From: DATLGB01 sp038258425
Lineage (GTDB): Bacteria > Actinomycetota > Thermoleophilia > Solirubrobacterales > Solirubrobacteraceae
Length of the DNA: 27,436 nt
Assembly: GCA_038258425.1 (NCBI GenBank)
Contig: JBBSPV010000047.1
Span: 1 to 27,436 of the forward strand
Direction: 5' to 3'
Each line of letters opens with the position of its first letter. The stretch's first letter is position 1. A program made the translations under genes and the position numbers. Of the stretch, positions 7,579 to 15,138 are shown piece by piece. The notes below the pieces were generated by a model. The model did not search any database. It was not told the origin of the DNA and was given only the letters and a program-made list of their open reading frames with translations.

Positions 7579-8135
7579 GGCGCCATGGGCAGCGGACACA
7601 CGAGCTCGATCTGCAGCAGGTCGGGATCGGGACCGTGCCCGGGACCCTCCGCGTCGACCGCCTCGACGCGCTCGACATCCGGCGCGGCCTTGAGGATCGC
7701 CGTCTCGATCGCGAGCTTGAGCGTCATGGCCGACGACGGACAGCCGCTGCAGCTGCCCTCCATCCGCAGCCGGGCCACCCCGTCGTGCACATCGAGCAGC
7801 TCGACGTTGCCCCCGTGGGTCTCGAGGTACGGGCGCACCTCCTCGAGCGCCCCGCGCACCCGGTCCTCGAGCGCCACGGGATGCAGCCCGTGCAACAGCA
7901 GCAGGTGCGAGACGAGCTCGTCGTGGGCGAACGCACCGGCGAGCGTGCCGTCGTCGTGCTCGGCCACGTGCTCGACGAGCCGGGCGAGGCCGTCGCCGTA
8001 GAGGTCGAGCATCGCCTGGACGACCGCCGTCGCGGTCTCCCGGCCGGCGGGGTCGCCGAGGGCCTCCACGTCCTCGAGGAGGCCCTCGACCCGCGCCACC
8101 CGCTCCCGCGCGGCTGAGTCCTGGGTCAGCGACAT
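7575..8135 (-). CDS. NifU-domain protein of the hydrogenase operon
   Basis: 186 aa. Residues about 88-155 form a NifU C-terminal (Nfu-type) domain with the cluster-binding C129xxC132 motif in EGSCSGCPSS. Residues 1-85 are a helical N-terminal part, and the tail is acidic and glycine-rich. NifU-domain genes next to group 1h structural genes are a known arrangement. The likely role is building or carrying an Fe-S cluster for the small subunit. ATG is 9 nt after the large-subunit stop. Its own stop overlaps the DUF5947-like start. Confidence 0.9.
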   Translation of the reverse strand: MSLTQDSAARERVARVEGLLEDVEALGDPAGRETATAVVQAMLDLYGDGLARLVEHVAEHDDGTLAGAFAHDELVSHLLLLHGLHPVALEDRVRGALEEVRPYLETHGGNVELLDVHDGVARLRMEGSCSGCPSSAMTLKLAIETAILKAAPDVERVEAVDAEGPGHGPDPDLLQIELVCPLPMAP

Positions 8136-8144
8136 GCCCGGCCC

Positions 8145-9932
8145 TCAGCAGGGCTCGCCGAAGATCGGCGAGTGGACCTGCTCGAGCGTCCGCCCCTTGC
8201 CCATGTACATGTGCACCCCGCACGGCAGGCACGGGTCGAAGGACCGCACCGCCCGCATGATGTCGATCCCGCGGAAGTTCTCCTGGGAGTTCTCCTCGAA
8301 GATCGGGGTGTTGGCGACGGCGTCCTCGTAGGGCCCCGGCGTGCCGAAGGAGTCCGTCGAGCTGCCGTTCCACGGCGTCGGCGGGTACGGGTGGTAGTTG
8401 GCGATCTTGCCCTCGCGGATGACCAGGTGGTGGCTCAGCACGCCGCGCACGGCCTCGTGGAACCCGCAGCCGATGGCCTCCTCGGGGACGTCGAAGTCCT
8501 CGAAGACCTTCGTCTGGCCCGACCGGATCTCGGTGAACGCCTTGTCGACGAAGTGCATGGCCATCGCCGCCGCGTAGGCGACGAAGTAGATCCGCGCCCG
8601 GTCGCGCTCGATCGCGTTGGACCACTTCGGGATCTTCCACTCGAGCGTCTGCTCGGCGGTGTTCGGCGTCTTGGGCAGGTTGATCAGCACGCTCGAGCCC
8701 GTGGCCTTCACGTACGGCGTGTCGACCTTCCCGGCCAGCGCCGTCGCCCACAGGCGCGCGATGGCGCCCCCGCCGGTGTCCAGGGCGAGGTAGTCGCCCG
8801 TGCGCTCGTCGTACCAGCGCGGGCTCATGACCCACGAGTAGTTGCCCCCGTCGAGCTCGCGCTTCTGCGGCTTGGGCAGCGTCGTCTGGTTCCACGGGTG
8901 GCGCTTGTCGACCGGGTTGCCGAGCGGGTCGTGGGTGACGAACGTCTCCTCGTTCGCCCAGTCCTGGTAGTAGGACGAGCCGAGGAGGATGCGGATGCCG
9001 AGGTTGATGTCGACGAGGTTCGTCGTGACGAGCTCGCCGTCGACGATGACGCCCGGGGTCACGAACATCTCGTTGCCCCACCGGTTCATGTTGCGGTAGT
9101 CGTAGTCGACGTGGTCGGGGTTGTTCCACGCGCCCCAGCACCCGAGCAGGATGCGCCGCCGGCCGACCTCCTCGTAGCCCGGCATCGCCTCGTAGACGAA
9201 GTCGAACACGTCGTCGTTCATGGCGACGGCCTTCTTGATGAAGTCGAAGCAGCGCAGCAGCCGGCTCAGGTAGTCCGTCATGAGCGTCGGCGTCGGCTGC
9301 GTGCCGACCCCACCCGGATAGATCGTCGACGGGTGCACGTGACGCCCCTCCATCAGGCAGATCATCTCCCGCCCGACGCGGCTCATGTGCAGGGCTTCCT
9401 TGTACGTCGCCCCGGTGAACGGGTTGTAGGACTCCATGATCTCGCCGATCGTCCCGTAGCCGTGGACGTCGGCACCGGGGGCCGGCGCCTTCTGGGCCTT
9501 CTCCCACACGGACGGCGTCGTGTCGCGCACCGTCTGCTCGCAGAAGTCCACGAAGACGAGGTTGTCCTGGTAGATGATGTGGTCGAAGATGTACTCCGCC
9601 GCCTCGCCGAGGTTGACGATCCACTCGGCCAGCGGCGGCGGCTTGACCCCGTAGGCCATCTGCTGCGCGTAACAGGAGCAGACGGCGTGGTTGTCCCCGC
9701 AGATGCCGCAGATGCGGCTCGTGATGAAGTGGGCGTCGCGCGGGTCCTTGCCCTTCATGAACACGCTGTAGCCCCGGAAGATCGACGACGTCGCCTTGCA
9801 CGTCGCGACCATGCGGTTCTCGAAGTCGATCTTCGTGTAGATGCCGAGGTTGCCCACGATCCGCGTGATCGGATCCCAGGCCATGTCGACGAGCTTGCCC
9901 GCCTCCGGCTTGACGCTCTCCCTGACGGCCAT
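8145..9932 (-). CDS. hhyL: [NiFe]-hydrogenase large subunit, group 1h (actinobacterial type)
   Basis: 595 aa catalytic subunit. The L1 motif RICGICGDNH (C75, C78) and the L2 motif DPCLPCGVH (C568, C571, H574) supply the four Cys ligands of the NiFe site. A 21-residue tail after H574 should be removed by the maturation protease encoded downstream. The L1 form and overall sequence fit group 1h (formerly group 5), the oxygen-tolerant, high-affinity type used to oxidise atmospheric H2. ATG overlaps the small-subunit stop (TGATG). Group assignment is by motif recognition and was not tested phylogenetically. Confidence 0.97.
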   Translation of the reverse strand: MAVRESVKPEAGKLVDMAWDPITRIVGNLGIYTKIDFENRMVATCKATSSIFRGYSVFMKGKDPRDAHFITSRICGICGDNHAVCSCYAQQMAYGVKPPPLAEWIVNLGEAAEYIFDHIIYQDNLVFVDFCEQTVRDTTPSVWEKAQKAPAPGADVHGYGTIGEIMESYNPFTGATYKEALHMSRVGREMICLMEGRHVHPSTIYPGGVGTQPTPTLMTDYLSRLLRCFDFIKKAVAMNDDVFDFVYEAMPGYEEVGRRRILLGCWGAWNNPDHVDYDYRNMNRWGNEMFVTPGVIVDGELVTTNLVDINLGIRILLGSSYYQDWANEETFVTHDPLGNPVDKRHPWNQTTLPKPQKRELDGGNYSWVMSPRWYDERTGDYLALDTGGGAIARLWATALAGKVDTPYVKATGSSVLINLPKTPNTAEQTLEWKIPKWSNAIERDRARIYFVAYAAAMAMHFVDKAFTEIRSGQTKVFEDFDVPEEAIGCGFHEAVRGVLSHHLVIREGKIANYHPYPPTPWNGSSTDSFGTPGPYEDAVANTPIFEENSQENFRGIDIMRAVRSFDPCLPCGVHMYMGKGRTLEQVHSPIFGEPC

Positions 9933-10993
9933 CAGTCAGATCCCTCCTGGCCCCAGCGGGGCGCGTAGCCGGTGGTCAGCTTGTCGCCGTTGTGGCGCCA
10001 CTTCGTTTCCTTGTTCATCGTCGTGTTCGTGATGCCGCGCAGCCGGCGGATCATCGACCCGTAGGCCCCGGTCATCGCCGACGACAGGGCCCCGCCCGGG
10101 GGCGCGTCCATGAACGGCATGAACTTGTCGGGGAAGCCCGGCATCGTGCAGCCGATGCAGATGCCGCCGACGTTCGGGCAGCCACCGAGGCCGGCCATCC
10201 ACCCGCGCTTGGGGACGTTGCAGTTCACGACCGGCCCCCAGCAGCCGATCTTGACCTGGCACTTCGGCGAGTTGTAGTCCTTGGCGAAGTCGCCCTGCTC
10301 GTAGTAGCCGGCCCGGTCGCAGCCCTCGTGCACGGTCTTGCCGAACAGCCACTGCGGGCGCAGCTGGTCGTCGAGCGGGATGACGGGCGCCAGCCCGGCG
10401 GCCTGGTAGAGCAGCCAGGTGATCGTCTCCATGGCGTTCTCCGGCTGCACCGGGCAGCCCGGGATGTTGACGATCGGCAGGTCGGCCGCGGAGCGGAAGT
10501 CCCACCCGAGGTAGTCGGCGAGCCCCATGCAGCCCGTCGGGTTGCCGGCCATGGCGTGGATGCCGCCGTAGGTGGCGCACGTGCCCATCGCGACCACGCC
10601 CCAGGCCCTCGGCGCGAGCTGATCGATCCACCAGTTCAGCGTCAGCGGCTGGCCCGTGGCCTCGTCGTTGCCGAACGACGTCCAGTAGCCGTCACCGTTG
10701 ATGTTCTCGTTCGGGATCGAGCCCTCGATGACGAGCACGAACGGCGCGTCGAGCTCATCCCGCGCGGCCGCCCGGAAGGGCCGCAGGTACTCCTCGCCGC
10801 CCATGGTGGGCGAGAGCACCTTGTTGTGGAGATTGACCTTCGGCAGGCCCGGGATGGCGCCGAGCAGCACGTCCTCGATGCCCGGCTGGCCGGCCGCGGT
10901 GATGGAGATGGAATCCCCGTCGCAGCTCATGCCCTCCGAGATCCACAGGATGTGGACCTCCTCCACGCCCTGAGGTGCCGCTTCAACCGCCAT
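9932..10993 (-). CDS. hhyS: [NiFe]-hydrogenase small subunit, group 1h
   Basis: 353 aa electron-transfer subunit. The N-terminal proximal-cluster motif reads SCDGDSIS, with C24 and D27 where standard small subunits have CxxC. A proximal cluster with three Cys and one Asp is the known hallmark of the actinobacterial-type enzyme. Further ligands are in GTCATYGG and GCPVQPENA, and the distal and medial cluster region has HEGCDRAGYY, VKIGCWGPVVNC and GICIGC. No Tat signal (RRxFxK) or C-terminal helix is present, so the enzyme is probably cytoplasmic or peripheral. It overlaps hypA by 11 nt. Confidence 0.97.
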   Translation of the reverse strand: MAVEAAPQGVEEVHILWISEGMSCDGDSISITAAGQPGIEDVLLGAIPGLPKVNLHNKVLSPTMGGEEYLRPFRAAARDELDAPFVLVIEGSIPNENINGDGYWTSFGNDEATGQPLTLNWWIDQLAPRAWGVVAMGTCATYGGIHAMAGNPTGCMGLADYLGWDFRSAADLPIVNIPGCPVQPENAMETITWLLYQAAGLAPVIPLDDQLRPQWLFGKTVHEGCDRAGYYEQGDFAKDYNSPKCQVKIGCWGPVVNCNVPKRGWMAGLGGCPNVGGICIGCTMPGFPDKFMPFMDAPPGGALSSAMTGAYGSMIRRLRGITNTTMNKETKWRHNGDKLTTGYAPRWGQEGSD

Positions 10994-11360
10994 GGCCCGT
11001 CCCTCCCGTCGTCGTCAACGTGTCCTCCGTCTCCAGCTCGAGCGCGTCGACCAGGAGCTCCTGGCCGCGCAACAGCTCGACGTCCAACGCCCCGCAGCTC
11101 CCGCACGCCAGCGGGAAGCGCGGCAGCTCGCCCTCCGTCCCGCACACCCGGCAGCGTCCGGCCGCCGGCACCGTCGTCAGCTCGAGGACGGCGCCCTCGG
11201 CCACCGTCCCGTCGGCCACGAGCTCGAACGCGAACTCCAGCGCGGTCGGCACGACCTGGCGCAGGTGGCCGACCAGCACCTCGACCCGCGTCACGCGCCG
11301 CCCCGCGGCGTGCTCCTCGGTGATGGCGAGGATGGCCTGGGCGATCGAGAGCTCGTGCAC
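10983..11360 (-). CDS. hypA: Hydrogenase nickel metallochaperone HypA
   Basis: 125 aa. The start is a GTG, giving MHELSIAQ with the N-terminal Ni-binding H2 and E3. The Zn site is C70xxC73 (CRVC) and C86xxC89 (CGSC). It delivers Ni with HypB. It follows hypE by 8 nt and overlaps the small-subunit start by 11 nt. The last 20 residues are Gly/Thr-rich and probably flexible. Confidence 0.96.
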   Translation of the reverse strand: MHELSIAQAILAITEEHAAGRRVTRVEVLVGHLRQVVPTALEFAFELVADGTVAEGAVLELTTVPAAGRCRVCGTEGELPRFPLACGSCGALDVELLRGQELLVDALELETEDTLTTTGGTGHGG

Positions 11361-11368
11361 CAGGTCAC

Positions 11369-12553
11369 TCAGCAGATCCGGGGCAGAGGGTCGCCGACGA
11401 GCTGATCCATCACCCGGCGGCCGCCGAAGGCCGTCGCCACGAGCACCATGCCGGGCGGGTCGGCCCGCACCTCGCCGATGTCGGCCGCGTCCTCACAGCC
11501 CGGCACGGCGCGCAGCGCGGCCAGCGCCGACTCGGCGTCCTCGGGGGCCACGGCGGCCACGAGCCGGCCCTCGTTGGCGACGTACATCGGGTCGATGCCG
11601 AGGATCTCCGCCGCGCCCATGACCGCCGGGCGCACGGGGACGTCGGCCTCGCGCACGACCATGGCCACGCCGGAGGCGCGCGCGAGCTCGTTGAGCACGG
11701 AGGCGACGCCGCCGCGGGTGGCGTCGCGCAGGCAGCGCAGCCCGGGACCGGCGGCGTGCAGCAGGGCGTCGACGGCGGGCCACAGCGAGCAGGTGTCGGA
11801 CTCGATCTCGGCGTCGAGCTCGAACTCGCCGCGGGCGAGCATGATCGCCGTGCCGTGCTCGCCGATGGTGCCCGAGACCAGCAGGCGGTCCCCGGGCCGC
11901 AGGGCCGACGGCGCGAGCCGGGCGCGCGGGTCGCGCACGCCGACACCCGTCGTGCAGATGTACATGCCGTCGGCGTGGCCGCGCTCGACGACCTTCGTGT
12001 CGCCGGCGACGAGCTCGACGCCGGCGGTCCGGGCGGTGGCGGCGATCGCCTCGACCTCCGCGCGCAGCTCGTCGGCGCCGAGGCCCTCCTCGAGCACGAG
12101 CGCGAGCGTCAGTGCCAGCGGCCGCGCCCCGGCCATGGCCACGTCGTTGACCGTGCCGTTGACCGCGAGCTCGCCGATCGAGCCGCCGGGGAAGCGCATG
12201 GGCTTGACCACGAAGGTGTCCGTCGTCATGGCGAGCTCGGCGCCGCCGACTCCGACGATCGCCGCGTCGGCCATCGCCGACAGCGTCTCGGAGCCGAAGG
12301 CGGGCAGGAACAGCCCCTCGATCATCGACTGCGTCGCCTTGCCGCCGGCGCCGTGGGCCATGGTGACCTGCGCGTCGCGGAACTTCCCGCGCTTGGCCCG
12401 CGCCGTCTCGATGATGGAGAGGACCTTGGCCTCACGGCCGGGGCCGGTGGAACGGCCTCGGGAAGCGGTGTTTCGGCCTTCGCTCGTCGCAAGCTCCTCG
12501 CTGCGGCCGACGTCACCGTGCGCAAGCTCCTCGCTGCGGACGACGTCACTCAT
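11369..12553 (-). CDS. hypE: HypE, cyanide-ligand synthesis, with repeat-derived N-terminal extension
   Basis: 394 aa. HypE dehydrates the thiocarboxamide made by HypF to a thiocyanate on its terminal Cys and donates CN to Fe. The AIRS/PurM-like fold starts near AQVTMAHGAGGKAT (residues 61-74), and the protein ends with the essential PRIC tail. ATG at 12553 overlaps the hypD stop (ATGA). Residues 4-25 are two 11-residue repeats containing RSEELA, encoded by a 33-bp tandem repeat. No alternative ATG, GTG or TTG lies in frame between the repeats and the conserved start (about residue 44), so the extension appears to be translated. Family members normally begin about 15-20 residues before AHGAGG. 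Confidence 0.95.
   Translation of the reverse strand: MSDVVRSEELAHGDVGRSEELATSEGRNTASRGRSTGPGREAKVLSIIETARAKRGKFRDAQVTMAHGAGGKATQSMIEGLFLPAFGSETLSAMADAAIVGVGGAELAMTTDTFVVKPMRFPGGSIGELAVNGTVNDVAMAGARPLALTLALVLEEGLGADELRAEVEAIAATARTAGVELVAGDTKVVERGHADGMYICTTGVGVRDPRARLAPSALRPGDRLLVSGTIGEHGTAIMLARGEFELDAEIESDTCSLWPAVDALLHAAGPGLRCLRDATRGGVASVLNELARASGVAMVVREADVPVRPAVMGAAEILGIDPMYVANEGRLVAAVAPEDAESALAALRAVPGCEDAADIGEVRADPPGMVLVATAFGGRRVMDQLVGDPLPRIC
12482..12547 (-). repeat. 33-bp tandem repeat (2 copies) inside the hypE 5' end
   Basis: Two consecutive 33-bp units, each holding CGCAGCGAGGAGCTTGCG, encode DVVRSEELAHG and DVGRSEELATS. The same core recurs near 21797-21819. In-frame insertion or expansion of a dispersed element is the simplest reading. 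Confidence 0.8.
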
Positions 12554-13665
12554 ACGGCGAGCTGCTCCCGGCTGAAGCGCCCGTAGTTGTAGTACGCCGC
12601 GCAGGCGCCCTCCGGGCTGACCATGCAGGTCCCGATCGGGCGCTCCGGCGTGCACGCCGAGCCGAACACCTTGCACTCCCACGGCTTGATGACGCCCTTG
12701 AGGACCTCCCCGCACTGGCAGGCCTTGGGGTCGGCCACCCGGACGCCGGGGACGGAATAGCGGCGCTCGGCGTCGAGCTCCGCGAACGCCTCGGAGAGCT
12801 TCAGCGCACTGCGCGAGATGAAGCCGAGGCCGCGCCACTCGAAGTGGGCCCGCAGCTCGAAGACCTCGGCCATGACCTCCAGCGCGCGGAGGTTGCCCTC
12901 GTAGGGGACGACGCGGGCGTACTGGTTCTCCACCTCGCGCCGGCCGTCGGCGAGCTGGCGGACGATCATGTGCACCGACTGCAGGAGGTCGAGCGGCTCG
13001 AAGCCGGACACCACGAGCGGCTTGCCGTACTCGGCGGGAATGAACTCGAAGGGCCGCGCGCCGACCACGGTGCAGACGTGTCCGGGCCCGATGAAGCCGT
13101 CCAGGCGCAGATCGGGCGACTCCAGCAGCGCGCGCAGCGGCGGGAGGATCGTCACGTGGTTGCACATGACGAAGAAGTTCGGGACCCGCTCGGCCCGCGC
13201 CCGCAGCAGCGTCAGCGCCGTCGAGGGCGCCGTCGTCTCGAACCCGATCGCGAAGAAGACGACGTCACGTTCCGGGTTGGCCTTCGCGATGCGCAGCGCG
13301 TCGAGCGGCGAGTAGACCATGCGGACGTCGGCGCCCTGGGCCTTGGCCTCCAGCAGCGTGCCGTTCGAGCCGGGCACGCGCATCATGTCGCCGAAGCACG
13401 TGAAGATCACGCCGGGCTCGTGGGCGATGGCGATGCCGTCGTCGACGCGGCCCATCGGGATCACGCACACCGGGCAGCCGGGCCCGTGTACGAGCTCGAC
13501 GGCGTCGGGCAGCAGGTCGTCGACGCCGTACTTGTAGATGGAGTGCGTGTGGCCGCCGCAGACCTCCATGAGCTTGAGGTGCTCGCCGGCCGGCACGGCG
13601 GCGGCGATCTCGCCGGCCAGCACCTGGCCGAGCTCCGCGTCGCGGTACTCGTCGACGTACTTCAT
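12550..13665 (-). CDS. hypD: Hydrogenase Fe(CN)2CO assembly scaffold HypD
   Basis: 371 aa. HypD holds the Fe(CN)2CO unit with HypC. Motifs are EVCGGHTH (residues 34-41), GPGCPVC (61-67), FTCFGDMMRVPG (88-99) and a C-terminal 4Fe-4S site with Cys in ACQCGE, WECKVFGSAC and GTCMVSPEGAC. ATG overlaps the HypC-like stop (ATGA), with GGAGG just upstream. The family length is about 370 aa, so it is intact. Confidence 0.97.
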   Translation of the reverse strand: MKYVDEYRDAELGQVLAGEIAAAVPAGEHLKLMEVCGGHTHSIYKYGVDDLLPDAVELVHGPGCPVCVIPMGRVDDGIAIAHEPGVIFTCFGDMMRVPGSNGTLLEAKAQGADVRMVYSPLDALRIAKANPERDVVFFAIGFETTAPSTALTLLRARAERVPNFFVMCNHVTILPPLRALLESPDLRLDGFIGPGHVCTVVGARPFEFIPAEYGKPLVVSGFEPLDLLQSVHMIVRQLADGRREVENQYARVVPYEGNLRALEVMAEVFELRAHFEWRGLGFISRSALKLSEAFAELDAERRYSVPGVRVADPKACQCGEVLKGVIKPWECKVFGSACTPERPIGTCMVSPEGACAAYYNYGRFSREQLAV

Positions 13666-13889
13666 CTGGCCTCCAGGCGCGTGAGGGCGACGCCGGCGTG
13701 CACGAGCAGCTGCTCGCCGGCGGCCACGGGGCCGACGAGCGCCAGCTCGACCGTCTCGTGCGCCCCGGCGTCGGTCGCGCACAGCGCGAGGCCCCGGAGC
13801 TCGTCGATCTGCAGGACGGTCAGCGGCACGGCGACGTCGCCGCAGGTGATGCAGTGGTCGGGGCCGGTGCCGCAGGCGACGTCACTCAA
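13662..13889 (-). CDS. HypC-like paralogue lacking the MCL N-terminus
   Basis: 75 aa. The C-terminal half matches the HypC/HupF beta-barrel (VELALVGPVAAGEQLLVHAG). The N-terminus has C6, C13 and C16 (CITCGDVAVPL) instead of the M-C-L/I-A-I-P start whose Cys2 HypC uses with HypD. Start TTG at 13889 overlaps the hypC stop by 8 nt and has GGGGAG about 6 nt upstream; no better in-frame start exists. Sitting between hypC and hypD, it may be a second scaffold or chaperone variant for this hydrogenase type (inference). Confidence 0.82.
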   Translation of the reverse strand: MSDVACGTGPDHCITCGDVAVPLTVLQIDELRGLALCATDAGAHETVELALVGPVAAGEQLLVHAGVALTRLEAR

Positions 13890-14148
13890 TGGAACTCCCC
13901 TGGAGCTCGCGAAGCTCCTGGTCGAAGTCCGCGCCCATCTCCTTGAGCAGGGCGAGCGTGGCCTCGGCCTCCGTCTCGTCGATCACCGAGATCGCGAAGC
14001 CGACGTGAACGAGCACCCAGTCGCCGATGCCGACGTCGTCGAAGAGCCCGACGTTGACCGTGCGCCGGACGCCGGCGACGTCGACCTTGGCGAGGTGGTT
14101 GCCCGCGTCCACCACCTCGACGATCTGGCCCGGAATGGCCAGGCACAT
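13882..14148 (-). CDS. hypC: Hydrogenase assembly chaperone HypC
   Basis: 88 aa. The canonical MCLAIPGQI start provides the essential Cys2, and GDWVLVHVGFAIS gives the conserved His of the family. HypC carries the Fe(CN)2CO unit from HypD to the large-subunit precursor. It is the first gene of the hydrogenase operon, 119 bp downstream of the CRP/FNR-like gene. The C-terminal 25 residues form an acidic helix. Confidence 0.96.
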   Translation of the reverse strand: MCLAIPGQIVEVVDAGNHLAKVDVAGVRRTVNVGLFDDVGIGDWVLVHVGFAISVIDETEAEATLALLKEMGADFDQELRELQGSSIE

Positions 14149-14211
14149 GGCTGGCTGAACCCCTTCCCGTTCGGCTCGAGCGGGGACCCTGCCGGTCCCT
14201 GCTCTCGGGTT

Positions 14212-14240
14212 GGTCTACTCCCCGGGCCGCCGGACGGCAA
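14212..14240 (-). promoter_or_regulatory. Weak candidate promoter for the hydrogenase operon
   Basis: On the minus strand TTGCCG (14240-14235), a 17-nt spacer and TAGACC (14217-14212) lie about 65-90 nt before hypC. The -10 is a poor match, so this is tentative; it gains weight from the CRP-like site just upstream. Confidence 0.3.
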
Positions 14241-14245
14241 CCACG

Positions 14246-14265
14246 GGTGTGTCCTGCGTTACACC
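14246..14265. promoter_or_regulatory. CRP/FNR-like operator upstream of hypC
   Basis: Inverted repeat GGTGT-N10-ACACC. Its inner 16 bp TGTGT-N6-TTACA match the CRP consensus TGTGA-N6-TCACA at 8 of 10 positions. It begins two bases past the stop of the CRP/FNR-like gene and centres about 107 bp before hypC. Confidence 0.5.
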
Positions 14266-14267
14266 GG

Positions 14268-15080
14268 TCAGCGGTGCGGCGACAGCGGGCGCGTGGCGAC
14301 CGCGGCGTGCTCGGCCGAGCTGCCGTGCAACCGCCATCCGTCCACGGCGCGGCTGACCAGCCCGGCGCGCGTGAGCCGGCCGAGCGCGTGCGACACCGAG
14401 GGCCGCTCCGCCCCGACGAGCTCGCCGAGCAGCCGGTGCGTGAGCGGCAGGGCGAGCCGCACGTCGCCGCCCGGTTCGACCGTGCCCCAGCGCCCGGCGA
14501 GGTGCCACAGCAGCATGGAGACCCGCATGTCCACGCGCGGGTGGGCGGCGATCGCCCGCTGCTCGGCGATCGCCTGGGCGCGCTGGACCGCCCGGCTCAT
14601 GAGCTCGCAGGCGAGCTGCGGCCACGGGCGGATGCGGTCGGCGAAGAACGCGTCCAGCAGCCCGAGGTCGGTGCGCGCCAGCGCGCGCCAGGCCACGACG
14701 CCCCCGACGGGCGCCGCCCGCGGCAGCTCCCACGGGCGCAGCAGGTCGCCGGGACCCAGGAGCTCGGTGGCCGTGCGCCCGGCCACGTGGACCTCGCGCG
14801 CGAGCACCCCGTGCATGACGAGCAGCCCGGGTCCGTGCACCGAGCTCGCGAACCACCCCTGCAGCGGGTGCGGGCCCGGCTCGAGCCCGACCACGGCCGC
14901 GGTCGCGACCCGGGCGGCCGCGGCCCGGGCGGGCGCGACGAGCTCGGCGCCGAGGCTCGGCACCTCCTCGAGCACGCGGCAGCGGCGTGCGCGCGCCGGC
15001 GGCCCGCGTCGCGGTGCCGGCGCAGGCTCGGGGACCGGCCATGCGGGCCGCCGGGCACTGCCGGACCGTGGTGACGCCAT
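14268..15080 (-). CDS. CRP/FNR-family transcriptional regulator
   Basis: 270 aa. A degenerate N-terminal cNMP-like beta-roll (about residues 60-150), dimerisation helix (150-185) and C-terminal HTH (about 208-250; LTHRLLGELVGAERPSVSHA is the helix-turn-helix). The phosphate-binding cassette of cAMP receptors is not recognisable, and only two Cys (C34, C158) exist, too few for an FNR 4Fe-4S cluster. The effector is therefore unclear. The first 55 residues are Arg/Pro-rich. ATG has GGAGG about 10 nt upstream and a TACGGT -10-like hexamer before that. It is the best candidate regulator of the downstream hydrogenase operon. Confidence 0.88.
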   Translation of the reverse strand: MASPRSGSARRPAWPVPEPAPAPRRGPPARARRCRVLEEVPSLGAELVAPARAAAARVATAAVVGLEPGPHPLQGWFASSVHGPGLLVMHGVLAREVHVAGRTATELLGPGDLLRPWELPRAAPVGGVVAWRALARTDLGLLDAFFADRIRPWPQLACELMSRAVQRAQAIAEQRAIAAHPRVDMRVSMLLWHLAGRWGTVEPGGDVRLALPLTHRLLGELVGAERPSVSHALGRLTRAGLVSRAVDGWRLHGSSAEHAAVATRPLSPHR

Positions 15081-15138
15081 CCCCTGTCGTCCTCCTGCGA
15101 CGACCGTACCAGCGCAGCGCCGGAGCGCCAACCGGCGT

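Noticed and set aside
8145..9801. Very long minus-strand frame across the hydrogenase large subunit into the DUF5947-like gene
   Set aside because: The part within the large subunit is an out-of-frame shadow; only the last 227 codons are the DUF5947-like gene.
12421..12547. CRISPR-like repeats
   Set aside because: There are only two adjacent 33-bp units without spacers, inside a coding frame, and no cas genes.
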